A model generated the notes under the pieces. The model saw nothing but the letters and a program-made list of their open reading frames with translations. It was not told the origin of the DNA and ran no database searches. A DNA stretch of 64,000 bases, from positions 1 through 64,000 of the forward strand of contig NZ_FPJO01000023.1 of assembly GCF_900119365.1 (NCBI RefSeq), in the 5' to 3' direction. The position numbers and the translations under genes are program-made. Shown here piece by piece: positions 41,563-48,864 of the stretch. This stretch comes from Streptomyces atratus (GTDB lineage: Bacteria > Actinomycetota > Actinomycetes > Streptomycetales > Streptomycetaceae). Numbering within the stretch: the first letter of the stretch is position 1; every line of letters begins with the position of its first letter.

Positions 41563-41702
41563 TCACCTCTTCGTAGTCGAAGACCAGGTCGTACTTGGGG
41601 TCCTCGCTGTGGTCGTAGCCGGAGTAGCGCACCAGCAGCACCTGAAACAGCGGGTAGCCCGGCTCCGGTGTGAGGCGCGTGCGGACGAAGTCGGCCTCGG
41701 CG
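41563..41702 (-). pseudogene. start-less C-terminal remnant of a RiPP-region gene
   Basis: The frame reads SAEADFVRTRLTPEPGYPLF, then QVLLVRYSGYDHSEDPKYDL and VFDYEEVNP before a TGA that overlaps the methyltransferase start. Going upstream, the frame hits a TGA inside the precursor gene without any ATG, GTG or TTG in a usable place. It therefore looks like the tail of a larger, coupled gene whose beginning was deleted up to the end of the precursor gene. The family is not recognised. Confidence 0.55.
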
Positions 41703-41705
41703 GAC

Positions 41706-41906
41706 TCAGCCGGTCGCGACCTTGTAGGCGACGTAGGCCGCGCCGGTCACCGCGCCGGCACCCACGACGGCGCCGGCCGCCTTGGCGATCACGGGAGTAG
41801 CGATCAGGGCCGGGGTGGCCATGACCGGCGCCGCCCCACCGGTGGGCGTGCCGGCCTCCAGAACGCCGTTCAGGGACGGGTTGGCGTGGACCTTCTGCGT
41901 AAGCAT
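41706..41906 (-). CDS. linaridin-like RiPP precursor peptide (putative)
   Basis: 66 residues, from ATG 41906 with AGAGGA at good spacing. Leader MLTQKVHANPSLNGVLEAGT, then PTGGAAPVMATP and a Gly/Ala/Val-rich end (ALIATPVIAKAAG, AVVGAGAVTGAAYVAYKVATG). PVMATP (27-32) fits the PxxxTP boundary motif of linaridins; in cypemycin (PAMATP) cleavage follows the Met, so a 37-residue core starting ATPALIATPV is predicted, with four Thr (31, 37, 54, 65) as candidates for dehydrobutyrine and no Cys. The half methyltransferase, oxidoreductase and exporter genes support a RiPP. Alternative: a small Gly-zipper membrane peptide. Confidence 0.6.
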   Translation of the reverse strand: MLTQKVHANPSLNGVLEAGTPTGGAAPVMATPALIATPVIAKAAGAVVGAGAVTGAAYVAYKVATG

Positions 41907-42461
41907 GAGTTGTTCCTCTCCATATGGAAGGCCACGGAGAATCCCGCCGCACGTGCAATAGAAACGGCAGACGGGAAAGTCCCCTTTGGTCGTTCTGAAT
42001 TGGTGGTGCAGTGCCTGTGGCGAGAAACCCCCACAGGGGTTTCATTACGCGCGTCATCCAGGACGTGGGCAGGGTGCAGCGAAAAAAGGGTCGCTGAATC
42101 CAAGAAATGAAGCCAGAGTGCAGCAAAGTCACGCACTGCCGCTTTGATGGTCGATCCCTGTTTACTCCCCGTACTCGCCCTGGTCGGGGCGCGTGACGGG
42201 AACGCTAACTCGAACCCATGGGCAGGTCAAGACTTTCTTTTATGCAAAGTGGAACCGCCCGGGAACGTTAACGATCATGGCATATGTCCACTTTCGTGAA
42301 GCCTCGGGGGAGTCTCAAATTGCGAATACTCAAGGGAACCTCAAATTGGCGTGCGTTTAGTAGAAAGCAAATAAAAGTCTCCGGACTCCTTGGTTCCGGT
42401 TCCCTGCGAGTTGTTGGTCGTGTCAGGATCGATTGCAGCCCCCCACCTTGAGGAAGGTTCG
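41907..42461. promoter_or_regulatory. 555-bp divergent control region of the RiPP-like locus
   Basis: Lower in GC than all around it, mainly 42200-42400. It holds an inverted repeat AAAGTGGA (42246-42253)/TCCACTTT (42287-42294) with GTTAAC between the arms, a direct repeat CTCAAATTG (42314-42322 and 42340-42348), and a hairpin at 42024-42043. No gene is seen. It should drive the precursor to the left and the ABC-2 pair to the right. Confidence 0.5.
42024..42043. terminator. hairpin in the precursor upstream region
   Basis: A perfect GAAACCCC / GGGGTTTC stem with a CACA loop, followed by ATTA on the plus strand. It lies about 120 bases upstream of the precursor start and could be an attenuator or insulator. 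Confidence 0.4.
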
Positions 42462-43409
42462 ATGCCGCAAGTAGAGAGAAGTCATATCCAGGTGAGCGAC
42501 GTCTGGCGGCGCTATGGACGGGGGAGAGGAACGTTCGATGCCGTCCGTGGTGTGAGTTTCACCGTTCGTCCGGGTCAGCTGTTCGCGCTCCTCGGAACCA
42601 ACGGCGCCGGCAAGACCTCGACCGTCGAACTGCTCGAAGGGCTGGCAGCCCCGAGCCGAGGCAGTATCCGACTGTTCGACGGCCTGGATCCGATCGCCGA
42701 CCGTGCGCAGATCCGTTCACGAACCGGCGCCATGCTTCAGGAAGGCGGCTTCATCCCGCACCTGACAGTGCGGGAGACCGCCGGCATGTGGGCCAAACTC
42801 ACGTCCGGTCCTCGTCCCGTCCCGGAAGCTCTGGACCTCGTGGGCCTGGCCCACCGCGCCGACGTGATGGTCCAGAACTTGTCCGGGGGCGAGCGGCGAC
42901 GGCTTGACCTGGCCGTGTCGACCTTGTCCTGCCCCGAGCTGCTGTTCCTCGACGAACCCACCGCCGGTATGGACGCAGAAGGGCGCCACGCCACATGGCA
43001 GTTGATACGGGAGCTGCAGGAACAAGGGGCGACGATCCTGCTCACGACGCACTATCTGGAAGAGGCCGAGTCGCTGGCCGATCACTTGGCGATCATGCAC
43101 TGCGGGCGGATCGCCGCCTCCGGCTCCGTATCGGAGATCGTCGCGGACCACCCGTCGATGCTGTCATTCGGCCTGCCTGCGCCGTGGACCATCCACGACC
43201 TGCCCGTGAGCGGGGCGGTGAAGCAGCATCACAGCCGGGTGACGGTGACGACAGGGCAGTTGCAGAAGGACGCAGCCCGGCTGCTGGCCTGGGCCGAGGA
43301 CCATGACATCGCGCTGGATCGGTTCACCGCACGGCCGGCTTCTCTGGAAGAGGCGTTCATCCGTGTGGCCGGCGACGCAGGCGCCCAGCGGCAGGAGGAC
43401 GACGAGTGA
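42462..43409 (+). CDS. ABC-2 type exporter, ATP-binding protein
   Basis: 315 residues. Walker A GTNGAGKTST (about 42), Q-loop LQEGGFIPHLTVRE, signature NLSGGERRRLDLAVSTL, Walker B LLFLDEPTAGMD, H-loop LTTHYLEEAE, then a C-terminal extension (about 225-315). It is of the DrrA/CcmA type that pairs with a short permease. ATG 42462 has GAGGAAGG at good spacing. It is coupled to the permease gene by a 4-bp overlap. It probably gives export or self-protection for the RiPP-like product. Confidence 0.94.
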   Translation: MPQVERSHIQVSDVWRRYGRGRGTFDAVRGVSFTVRPGQLFALLGTNGAGKTSTVELLEGLAAPSRGSIRLFDGLDPIADRAQIRSRTGAMLQEGGFIPHLTVRETAGMWAKLTSGPRPVPEALDLVGLAHRADVMVQNLSGGERRRLDLAVSTLSCPELLFLDEPTAGMDAEGRHATWQLIRELQEQGATILLTTHYLEEAESLADHLAIMHCGRIAASGSVSEIVADHPSMLSFGLPAPWTIHDLPVSGAVKQHHSRVTVTTGQLQKDAARLLAWAEDHDIALDRFTARPASLEEAFIRVAGDAGAQRQEDDE

Positions 43410-44170
43410 ACAGCCTGGCCATGCAGCACATGAAGACCTTGTTCGGCATCGAGTGGAAGCTGTTCAACCGGATCAAGTCCAACTACATCTTCGTAGTGCT
43501 CCTTCCGGTGATGCTGCTGATGGCGATGCAGTTCGTGCAGGAGCAGATGAAACTCGACGAGCACGGGCTCGATGCGGGGCCGCTGATGGTGTCGACCGCT
43601 TGCGGGATCCTGCTGATCTTCTCCCTGTACTCGTCGGTCACGGGCCTGTACGTCGCACGTCGGGAGGAGCTCGTCCTCAAGCGGCTGCGTACGGGAGAAG
43701 TCTCGGACCCGGTGATCCTGGCCGGCGGGGCGTCCATGTACATCGCGGTGTGTGTGGTGCAGATCGTTGCCGTGTCCGCGCTGCTCTCGCTGATGTTCGG
43801 CGCCGTCCCCCAGCAGCCGCTCGCGGCACTCGGGGGACTTGTCACCGGGATCCTTCTGATGACGGCCATGGCAGCGGCGACCGCGGCGCTGTGCCGCACC
43901 GTCGAGTCCGTCCTGGTCGCCACACTGCCCGCGGTGTTCGTCCTGCCGATGATCTCCGGTATCTACATCCCTCGTGAAGTCCTGCCACAAGCACTCGGCG
44001 ATGCTCTGATGTTCGCGCCACTGTCGCCTACTGTGGATCTGATGCGCTCGGGTTGGACCGGCGAGCTGGCGCTGGGTGCAGGGCTGGCCCGAGGCATCCT
44101 GGCCATTGCGTGGACAGCACTGTTCGCGTGGATCGCCATGCGGAGGTTCCGCTGGGAGCCGCGGACCTGA
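43406..44170 (+). CDS. ABC-2 type exporter, permease
   Basis: 254 residues, six membrane helices: YIFVVLLPVMLLMAMQFV, MVSTACGILLIFSLYSSVTG, ..SMYIAVCVVQIVAVSALLSLMFG, ALGGLVTGILLMTAMAAATAALC, VLVATLPAVFVLPMISGIYI with the ABC-2 signature region, and GLARGILAIAWTALFAWIAM. GTG 43406 overlaps the ATPase stop. Forms one exporter with the preceding gene. Confidence 0.93.
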   Translation: MNSLAMQHMKTLFGIEWKLFNRIKSNYIFVVLLPVMLLMAMQFVQEQMKLDEHGLDAGPLMVSTACGILLIFSLYSSVTGLYVARREELVLKRLRTGEVSDPVILAGGASMYIAVCVVQIVAVSALLSLMFGAVPQQPLAALGGLVTGILLMTAMAAATAALCRTVESVLVATLPAVFVLPMISGIYIPREVLPQALGDALMFAPLSPTVDLMRSGWTGELALGAGLARGILAIAWTALFAWIAMRRFRWEPRT

Positions 44171-44189
44171 CCTGCAAACAGCACCCCGC

Positions 44190-44387
44190 GCGCCAGGTCC
44201 GGGAACTTCGCTGCACGCCGACCACCCGAGGCCGGACATCCGCAGAGACCCCCCACAGGCGCAGCCCCATCAGATCCGCGACCTCGGCAGGCGGGCACTG
44301 GTTCAGCTGTGCCATCCGGTCGACCCGCGAAGTGAAAGCCTCACCCGCCCGCGGAGCCGTAACCAGCGCCAATCGCCGTGGAGCCAT
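44190..44387 (-). pseudogene. possible TniQ-like remnant
   Basis: From ATG 44387 the minus strand reads APRRLALVTAPRAGEAFTSR, then VDRMAQLNQCPPAEVADLMGL, which resembles the start of TniQ-family transposon proteins (P..P..GE...S...R.A..N..S..ELL..LGL). The likeness fades after about 50 residues and no further domain follows. If right, it is a scar of a Tn7/Tn5053-type element at the edge of the RiPP-like region. The rest of the 380 bases up to the next gene shows no other feature. Confidence 0.35.
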
Positions 44388-44548
44388 CCCCGCCCCCTAT
44401 TGCCGGTCGGTCTTAGCTGCCGCTCTCAGCAGCCCCGCCGTGGCCTCCGTACCGGGTTCCGGCTGCATATGGACATGCAGACGCCTTGCTGGCTGAATGG
44501 ATTTGTCGGCGCCGGATCATGGTGCGCCGGATCTACCGAGGGGACAGC

Positions 44549-45394
44549 ATGAGCGGGAGCAGCCCGGCCGCGCGGTTGCAGCAGCTCTTCGAGGGGCGCC
44601 GGCTCACACCCACCCAGCGCCGCATCGCGCACTCGATGGTGCGCAGGGCGGGGGACGTCCCGTTCCTGTCGAGCGTGGAGCTGGCCGAGCTCGCCGGGGT
44701 CAGCCAGCCGTCCGTCACCCGCTTCGCCGTGGCGCTCGGCTTCGACGGCTATCCGGCGCTCCGCAAGCACCTGCGGGAGGTCGCCCCGGCCGAGCCGGAA
44801 CCGGTGGGCGGGGACGACGCGTACAACGAGTACCAGCAGGCGGTGCTCGGCGAGATCGAGAACCTGCGGCACCTGGCCGAGCTGCTCGCCGACCCGGGGC
44901 CCGTCGAGCGGGCGGGCAGGCTGCTGGCGGCCTCGCGGCCGCTGCCGGTGCTCGGGCTGCGGGCCGCCTCCTCGCAGGCGCGCGGCTTCGGGTACTTCGC
45001 GGCCAAGGTCCACCCCGATGTCCGGGTGCTCGACGAGGGCGGCAGCATGCTGCGCGACCGGATCGACGCCGCGCGGCGGGCGGGCGCCTCCGCGCTGATC
45101 TGTTTCGCGCTGCCCCGGCACCCGAAGGAGGTCGTGGACGCCCTCGCGTACGCGCAGGAGCAGGGGCTGGCCGTGGTGTCGGTGGCGGACTCCGCGTTCG
45201 CGCCCGTCGCCAAGCACAGCGATCTGCTGATCCCGGCCGCCGTCGGCACCGGTCTCGCCTTCGACACGGCGTGCGCGCCCATGCTGCTGGGCCGGGTGCT
45301 GCTGGAGGCGATGTGCGACGGCCTGCCCGACGCGCAGGCGCGGCTGGAGGAGTTCGACGCGACGGCGGCGGCGCGGGGACTGTTCGTGGAGTGA
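44549..45394 (+). CDS. MurR/RpiR-family regulator
   Basis: 281 residues. N-terminal HTH_6 (RRLTPTQRRIAHSMVRRAGDVPFLSSVELAELAGVSQPSVTRFAVALGFDGYPALRKHLREV) and C-terminal SIS domain (VLGLRAASSQARGFGYFAAKV, LICFALPRHPKEVVDALAYAQEQG..VVSVADS, LLIPAAVGTGLAFDTACAP). RpiR proteins sense sugar phosphates or related small molecules. It lies upstream of the hut genes but is separated from them by two other genes, so a link to histidine use is possible, not shown. ATG 44549 has GAGGGGAC upstream. Confidence 0.94.
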   Translation: MSGSSPAARLQQLFEGRRLTPTQRRIAHSMVRRAGDVPFLSSVELAELAGVSQPSVTRFAVALGFDGYPALRKHLREVAPAEPEPVGGDDAYNEYQQAVLGEIENLRHLAELLADPGPVERAGRLLAASRPLPVLGLRAASSQARGFGYFAAKVHPDVRVLDEGGSMLRDRIDAARRAGASALICFALPRHPKEVVDALAYAQEQGLAVVSVADSAFAPVAKHSDLLIPAAVGTGLAFDTACAPMLLGRVLLEAMCDGLPDAQARLEEFDATAAARGLFVE

Positions 45395-45458
45395 CGGGCC
45401 CGGGCCGGCCGCCCCGATCGGAGCGACGGACCAAGGGGCCTGCCACCCCGATGGGCCG

Positions 45459-45653
45459 GTGGACAATGACACGGTGCTGGAACTGCTGCCGGGAATCGGT
45501 GTTCTGCTGCCGGGCGGGGCCGGGGTGCTGCGATTCGGGACGGGCGCCGACGCGGCCCGTGACCTGCTGACGGCGGCGGCACCCGGAGTCCACCTGGGCC
45601 GCCGGCCGGTTCCACTGCGCCGAGGGCGGCGACGGACTGGTGGGGATCATGCG
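45459..45653 (+). pseudogene. possible small gene, frameshifted
   Basis: From GTG 45459 the frame gives VDNDTVLELLPGIGVLLPGG, then AGVLRFGTGADAARDLLTAAAPG, which looks like true protein. After that it turns into an Arg-rich run, while the neighbouring frame reads STWAAGRFHCAEGGDGLVGIMR and stops. This suggests one small protein broken by a frameshift near 45590. Family not recognised; weak support. Confidence 0.3.
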
Positions 45654-45778
45654 CTGAGGGGAGGGGCGTGCGACGGGGCGGCTGCCGCGAGTTCGCCGAT
45701 TCTCAGGCATCGCTCATCTACGGCCATTAACCTCCGGGCCGGAAAGGCTCACGAGGAGCTGCGGAGAGGGGTACGGAC

Positions 45779-46345
45779 GTGGGGCGCGGAGCGCAGTCGT
45801 TGGCGAGAGTGGCCGTGATCGTACGGGCCGGAGCCGCACCGCTCTGGTGGCCGGGGCTGCTGGCCGCGGCGATCGGCGCGCTGGTGCCGGGGCTCACCGG
45901 ACGCCGGATCGGTCTGCTGTCCGGGGCCGCACTGTTCCTGATCACCGCGGCCGTGGTGGCGCTCGTCCGGAGCCGCAGGTACGCGGAGCTGGCCGGGGGC
46001 GCCACGCGTGCCGGGCGCTCCGACTTCCTCCAGGACCGCGCCGTGACCGTACGCAATTGGCGGCGGGGGCACCGGTGGTGGCTGCTCGGGGCGTTCCTCG
46101 TGGCGGTGGCGAGCGCGTTCCTGCTGCCCGGGGCCGGCGGGATGGTGCTCGCCGGGGCGGGCGCCGGGCTCTGGATCAAGGCCGTCCGGATCGGGCAGCG
46201 CGAGCACCGGGACGACGCCCTGTACTGGGTGCGGACCGATTGGGCGGAGCGCGGCCGGCCCGCGGGCAAGCAGGTCGAGGGCTACCGGTCGACCGGTCCG
46301 ATGGCGGGTGACGCCGCGCCCGGCGGGGCGCGGCGCAGGCGCTGA
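45779..46345 (+). CDS. membrane protein of unknown function
   Basis: 188 residues. Four hydrophobic stretches: PLWWPGLLAAAIGALVPGL, IGLLSGAALFLITAAVVALV, WWLLGAFLVAVASAFLLPG and GGMVLAGAGAGLWIKAV. The C-terminal 50 residues are polar and probably cytoplasmic (REHRDDALYWVRTDWAERGR). GTG 45779 has GGAGAGGGG upstream. No known family is recognised. Confidence 0.8.
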   Translation: MGRGAQSLARVAVIVRAGAAPLWWPGLLAAAIGALVPGLTGRRIGLLSGAALFLITAAVVALVRSRRYAELAGGATRAGRSDFLQDRAVTVRNWRRGHRWWLLGAFLVAVASAFLLPGAGGMVLAGAGAGLWIKAVRIGQREHRDDALYWVRTDWAERGRPAGKQVEGYRSTGPMAGDAAPGGARRRR

Positions 46346-46368
46346 ATCCGCCCGTCGGCCTCCGGCCG

Positions 46369-46875
46369 TCAGGGGCGGGGCGGCAGTGGGCCGGACTGCG
46401 GGGGCCGCTGCCGGGAGGAGGGGACCGAGGGTGCCGGACAGGTGGCGCGGTGCGGTGCGGGGTCGAGCAGCTCGCCGATGCGGGCGGCCGCCCGGCGGCC
46501 CTCGGCATGGAGGGCGTCGACATCGAGCCGGTCGTCGGCGAGCAGGGTGAGGACGGCCGAGGGGCCTGCGGCGTACGAGGCGACGCGGCCGGACTCGCCC
46601 TGTACGAGAAGTCCGTCGAAGTCGCCCCGGCCGGTCGCCTCCGTCATCCGGACCGCGACGCCGAGGGCCGACGCGGTCAGCGCGGCGACCTCCTCGGGCT
46701 CCACGTCCGGGGTGTCATGGGCCAGGACGATTCCGTCGGTACCGGCGACCAGGGCGCCGGACAGGAGCGGGACCCCGGTCCGTAATCGCTGGAGTTCGGC
46801 CAGGACGTCCTGCGCCCGGGTGCCGGGCTCCATCGGCTGGTTCGTCCCGGCGCGCAGTCTGAGTGCTCGGATCAC
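46369..46875 (-). CDS. roadblock/LC7 domain protein
   Basis: 168 residues. After IRALRLRAGTNQPMEPGTRAQ comes the roadblock fold VLAELQRLRTGVPLLSGALVAGTDGIVLAHDTPDVEPEEVAALTASALGVAVRM.., GDFDGLLVQGESGRVASYAAG and SAVLTLLADDRLDVDALHAEGRRAAARIGEL. These domains form dimers that control small Ras-like GTPases; in Streptomyces they also occur in cvn-type sets, but no GTPase is next to this one. GTG 46875 has GGGAGG at correct spacing. Confidence 0.9.
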   Translation of the reverse strand: MIRALRLRAGTNQPMEPGTRAQDVLAELQRLRTGVPLLSGALVAGTDGIVLAHDTPDVEPEEVAALTASALGVAVRMTEATGRGDFDGLLVQGESGRVASYAAGPSAVLTLLADDRLDVDALHAEGRRAAARIGELLDPAPHRATCPAPSVPSSRQRPPQSGPLPPRP

Positions 46876-47136
46876 AGGGGCCTCCCATGTGTGTGCGAGC
46901 CGGCGGGCTGAGCGGTCGAGGGTGCGTGGACGCCCCTCCCGGCCCGGCTCGGCGTGCGGTGTCCGTGTGACCATGAGGCTACGCAACGTGTTTGCCCCTG
47001 GAGAGAGTTCGGGCATCTTCCAGCGGCACATGCTGGAGCGTACGGAGGTGCGCGGAGGGCGCGCGACAGGAGCACCCGGGCGACGTTGTGCGCGGGTGGG
47101 CGCGAGTCGTTGCCCCCATGCGACGGCGCGGAGCTG
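46876..47136. other. non-coding stretch between the roadblock gene and the hut promoter
   Basis: About 260 bases holding both divergent upstream regions. No gene or repeat is seen apart from the hutU promoter listed separately. Confidence 0.4.
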
Positions 47137-47165
47137 TTGACTACGAGTATTCAGACCATCAGGAT
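47137..47165 (+). promoter_or_regulatory. probable hut operon promoter
   Basis: -35 TTGACT, 17-base spacer, -10 CAGGAT. The ATG of hutU is 38 bases on, with GAGGAGG before it. Confidence 0.6.
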
Positions 47166-47202
47166 GTGAATAGAAGGCTTACAGTCGCGAGGAGGCACCG
47201 CC

Positions 47203-48864
47203 ATGTCAGGACCCCGCCCCGTACGGGCACCGCGCGGTACGGAACTGAGCGCCCTGGGATGGCAGCAGGAGGCCGCCCTGCGCATGCTGCAGAACAACCT
47301 CGATCCCGAGGTCGCCGAGCACCCCGACAAGCTCGTCGTCTACGGCGGCACCGGCAAGGCCGCCCGTGACTGGCGCTCCTTCGACGCGATGGTGCGCACG
47401 CTGCGGACGCTCAAGCAGGACGAGACGATGCTCGTCCAGTCCGGCCGCCCGGTCGGCGTCATGCAGACGCACGAGTGGGCGCCGCGCGTCCTGATCGCCA
47501 ACTCCAACTTGGTCGGCGACTGGGCGAACTGGGAGGAGTTCCGCCGCCTGGAGGCGCTCGGGCTCACCATGTACGGCCAGATGACCGCCGGATCGTGGAT
47601 CTACATCGGTACGCAGGGCATCCTGCAGGGCACCTACGAGACCTTCGCGGCCGTCGCGGCGAAGAAGTTCGGCGGCACGCTGGCCGGCACGATCACGCTG
47701 ACCGCCGGACTCGGCGGCATGGGTGGCGCCCAGCCGCTCGCCGTGACCATGAACGACGGCGTCGCGATCTGTATCGACTGCGACCCGCGCGCCATCGAGC
47801 GCCGGATCGAGCACCGCTACCTGGATGTGCGCGCCGACTCCCTGGAGCACGCGCTCCAGCTGGCCACCGAGGCGCGGGACGCCCGCAGGCCGCTCTCCAT
47901 CGGCCTGCTCGGCAACGCGGCGGAGCTGCTGCCCCGGATGCTCGCCGAGGGCGCCCCGATCGACATCGTCACCGACCAGACCAGCGCCCACGACCCGCTG
48001 TCGTACCTCCCGCTCGGCGTCGACTTCGACGACATGGCCTCGTACGCCGCCGAGAAGCCCGCCGACTTCACACAGCGCGCCCGGGAGTCGATGGCCACGC
48101 ACGTCGAGGCGATGGTCGGCTTCATGGACGCCGGGGCCGAGGTCTTCGACTACGGCAACTCCATCCGCGGCGAGGCCCGGCTCGCGGGCTACGACCGGGC
48201 CTTCGACTTCCCGGGCTTCGTACCCGCCTACATCCGGCCGCTCTTCTGCGAGGGCAAGGGCCCGTTCCGCTGGGCCGCGCTCTCCGGCGAGGCGTCCGAC
48301 ATCCACAAGACCGACAAGGCGATGCTCGAACTCTTCCCCGAGAACGAGTCGCTGCACCGGTGGATCAAGATGGCCGGCGAACGCGTCCACTTCCAGGGAC
48401 TGCCCGCCCGGATCTGCTGGCTCGGCTACGGCGAGCGCGACCGGGCCGGTGAGCGGTTCAACGACATGGTGGCGAGCGGTGAGCTGGCCGCGCCGCTGGC
48501 CATCGGGCGCGACCACCTGGACTGCGGCTCCGTGGCCTCCCCGTACCGGGAGACCGAGGCCATGCTCGACGGGTCCGACGCGATCGCCGACTGGCCGCTG
48601 CTGAACGCCATGGTCAACGTGGCCTCCGGGGCCTCCTGGGTCTCCATCCACCACGGCGGCGGCGTCGGCATGGGGCGCTCCATCCACGCCGGGCAGGTGA
48701 CCGTCGCCGACGGTACGAAGCTGGCGGGCGAGAAGATCCGCCGGGTGCTCACCAACGACCCGGGCATGGGCGTCATCCGGCACGTCGACGCCGGGTACGA
48801 CATCGCGGAGTCGGTCGCCGCGGACAAGGGCGTGCGCGTGCCGATGACCGAGGACGGACAGTGA
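47203..48864 (+). CDS. hutU: urocanate hydratase
   Basis: 553 residues, the usual length. Second step of histidine breakdown, urocanate to imidazolone propionate, using tightly bound NAD+. Seen: GWQQEAALRMLQNNLDPEVAE, YGGTGKAARDW, NAD-binding TAGLGGMGGAQPLA, ITLTAGLGGMGGA in a Rossmann setting, FPGFVPAYIRPLFCEGKGPFRW with the active-site region, and GASWVSIHHGGGVGMGRSIHAG. Complete. First gene of the hut operon. Confidence 0.98.
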   Translation: MSGPRPVRAPRGTELSALGWQQEAALRMLQNNLDPEVAEHPDKLVVYGGTGKAARDWRSFDAMVRTLRTLKQDETMLVQSGRPVGVMQTHEWAPRVLIANSNLVGDWANWEEFRRLEALGLTMYGQMTAGSWIYIGTQGILQGTYETFAAVAAKKFGGTLAGTITLTAGLGGMGGAQPLAVTMNDGVAICIDCDPRAIERRIEHRYLDVRADSLEHALQLATEARDARRPLSIGLLGNAAELLPRMLAEGAPIDIVTDQTSAHDPLSYLPLGVDFDDMASYAAEKPADFTQRARESMATHVEAMVGFMDAGAEVFDYGNSIRGEARLAGYDRAFDFPGFVPAYIRPLFCEGKGPFRWAALSGEASDIHKTDKAMLELFPENESLHRWIKMAGERVHFQGLPARICWLGYGERDRAGERFNDMVASGELAAPLAIGRDHLDCGSVASPYRETEAMLDGSDAIADWPLLNAMVNVASGASWVSIHHGGGVGMGRSIHAGQVTVADGTKLAGEKIRRVLTNDPGMGVIRHVDAGYDIAESVAADKGVRVPMTEDGQ

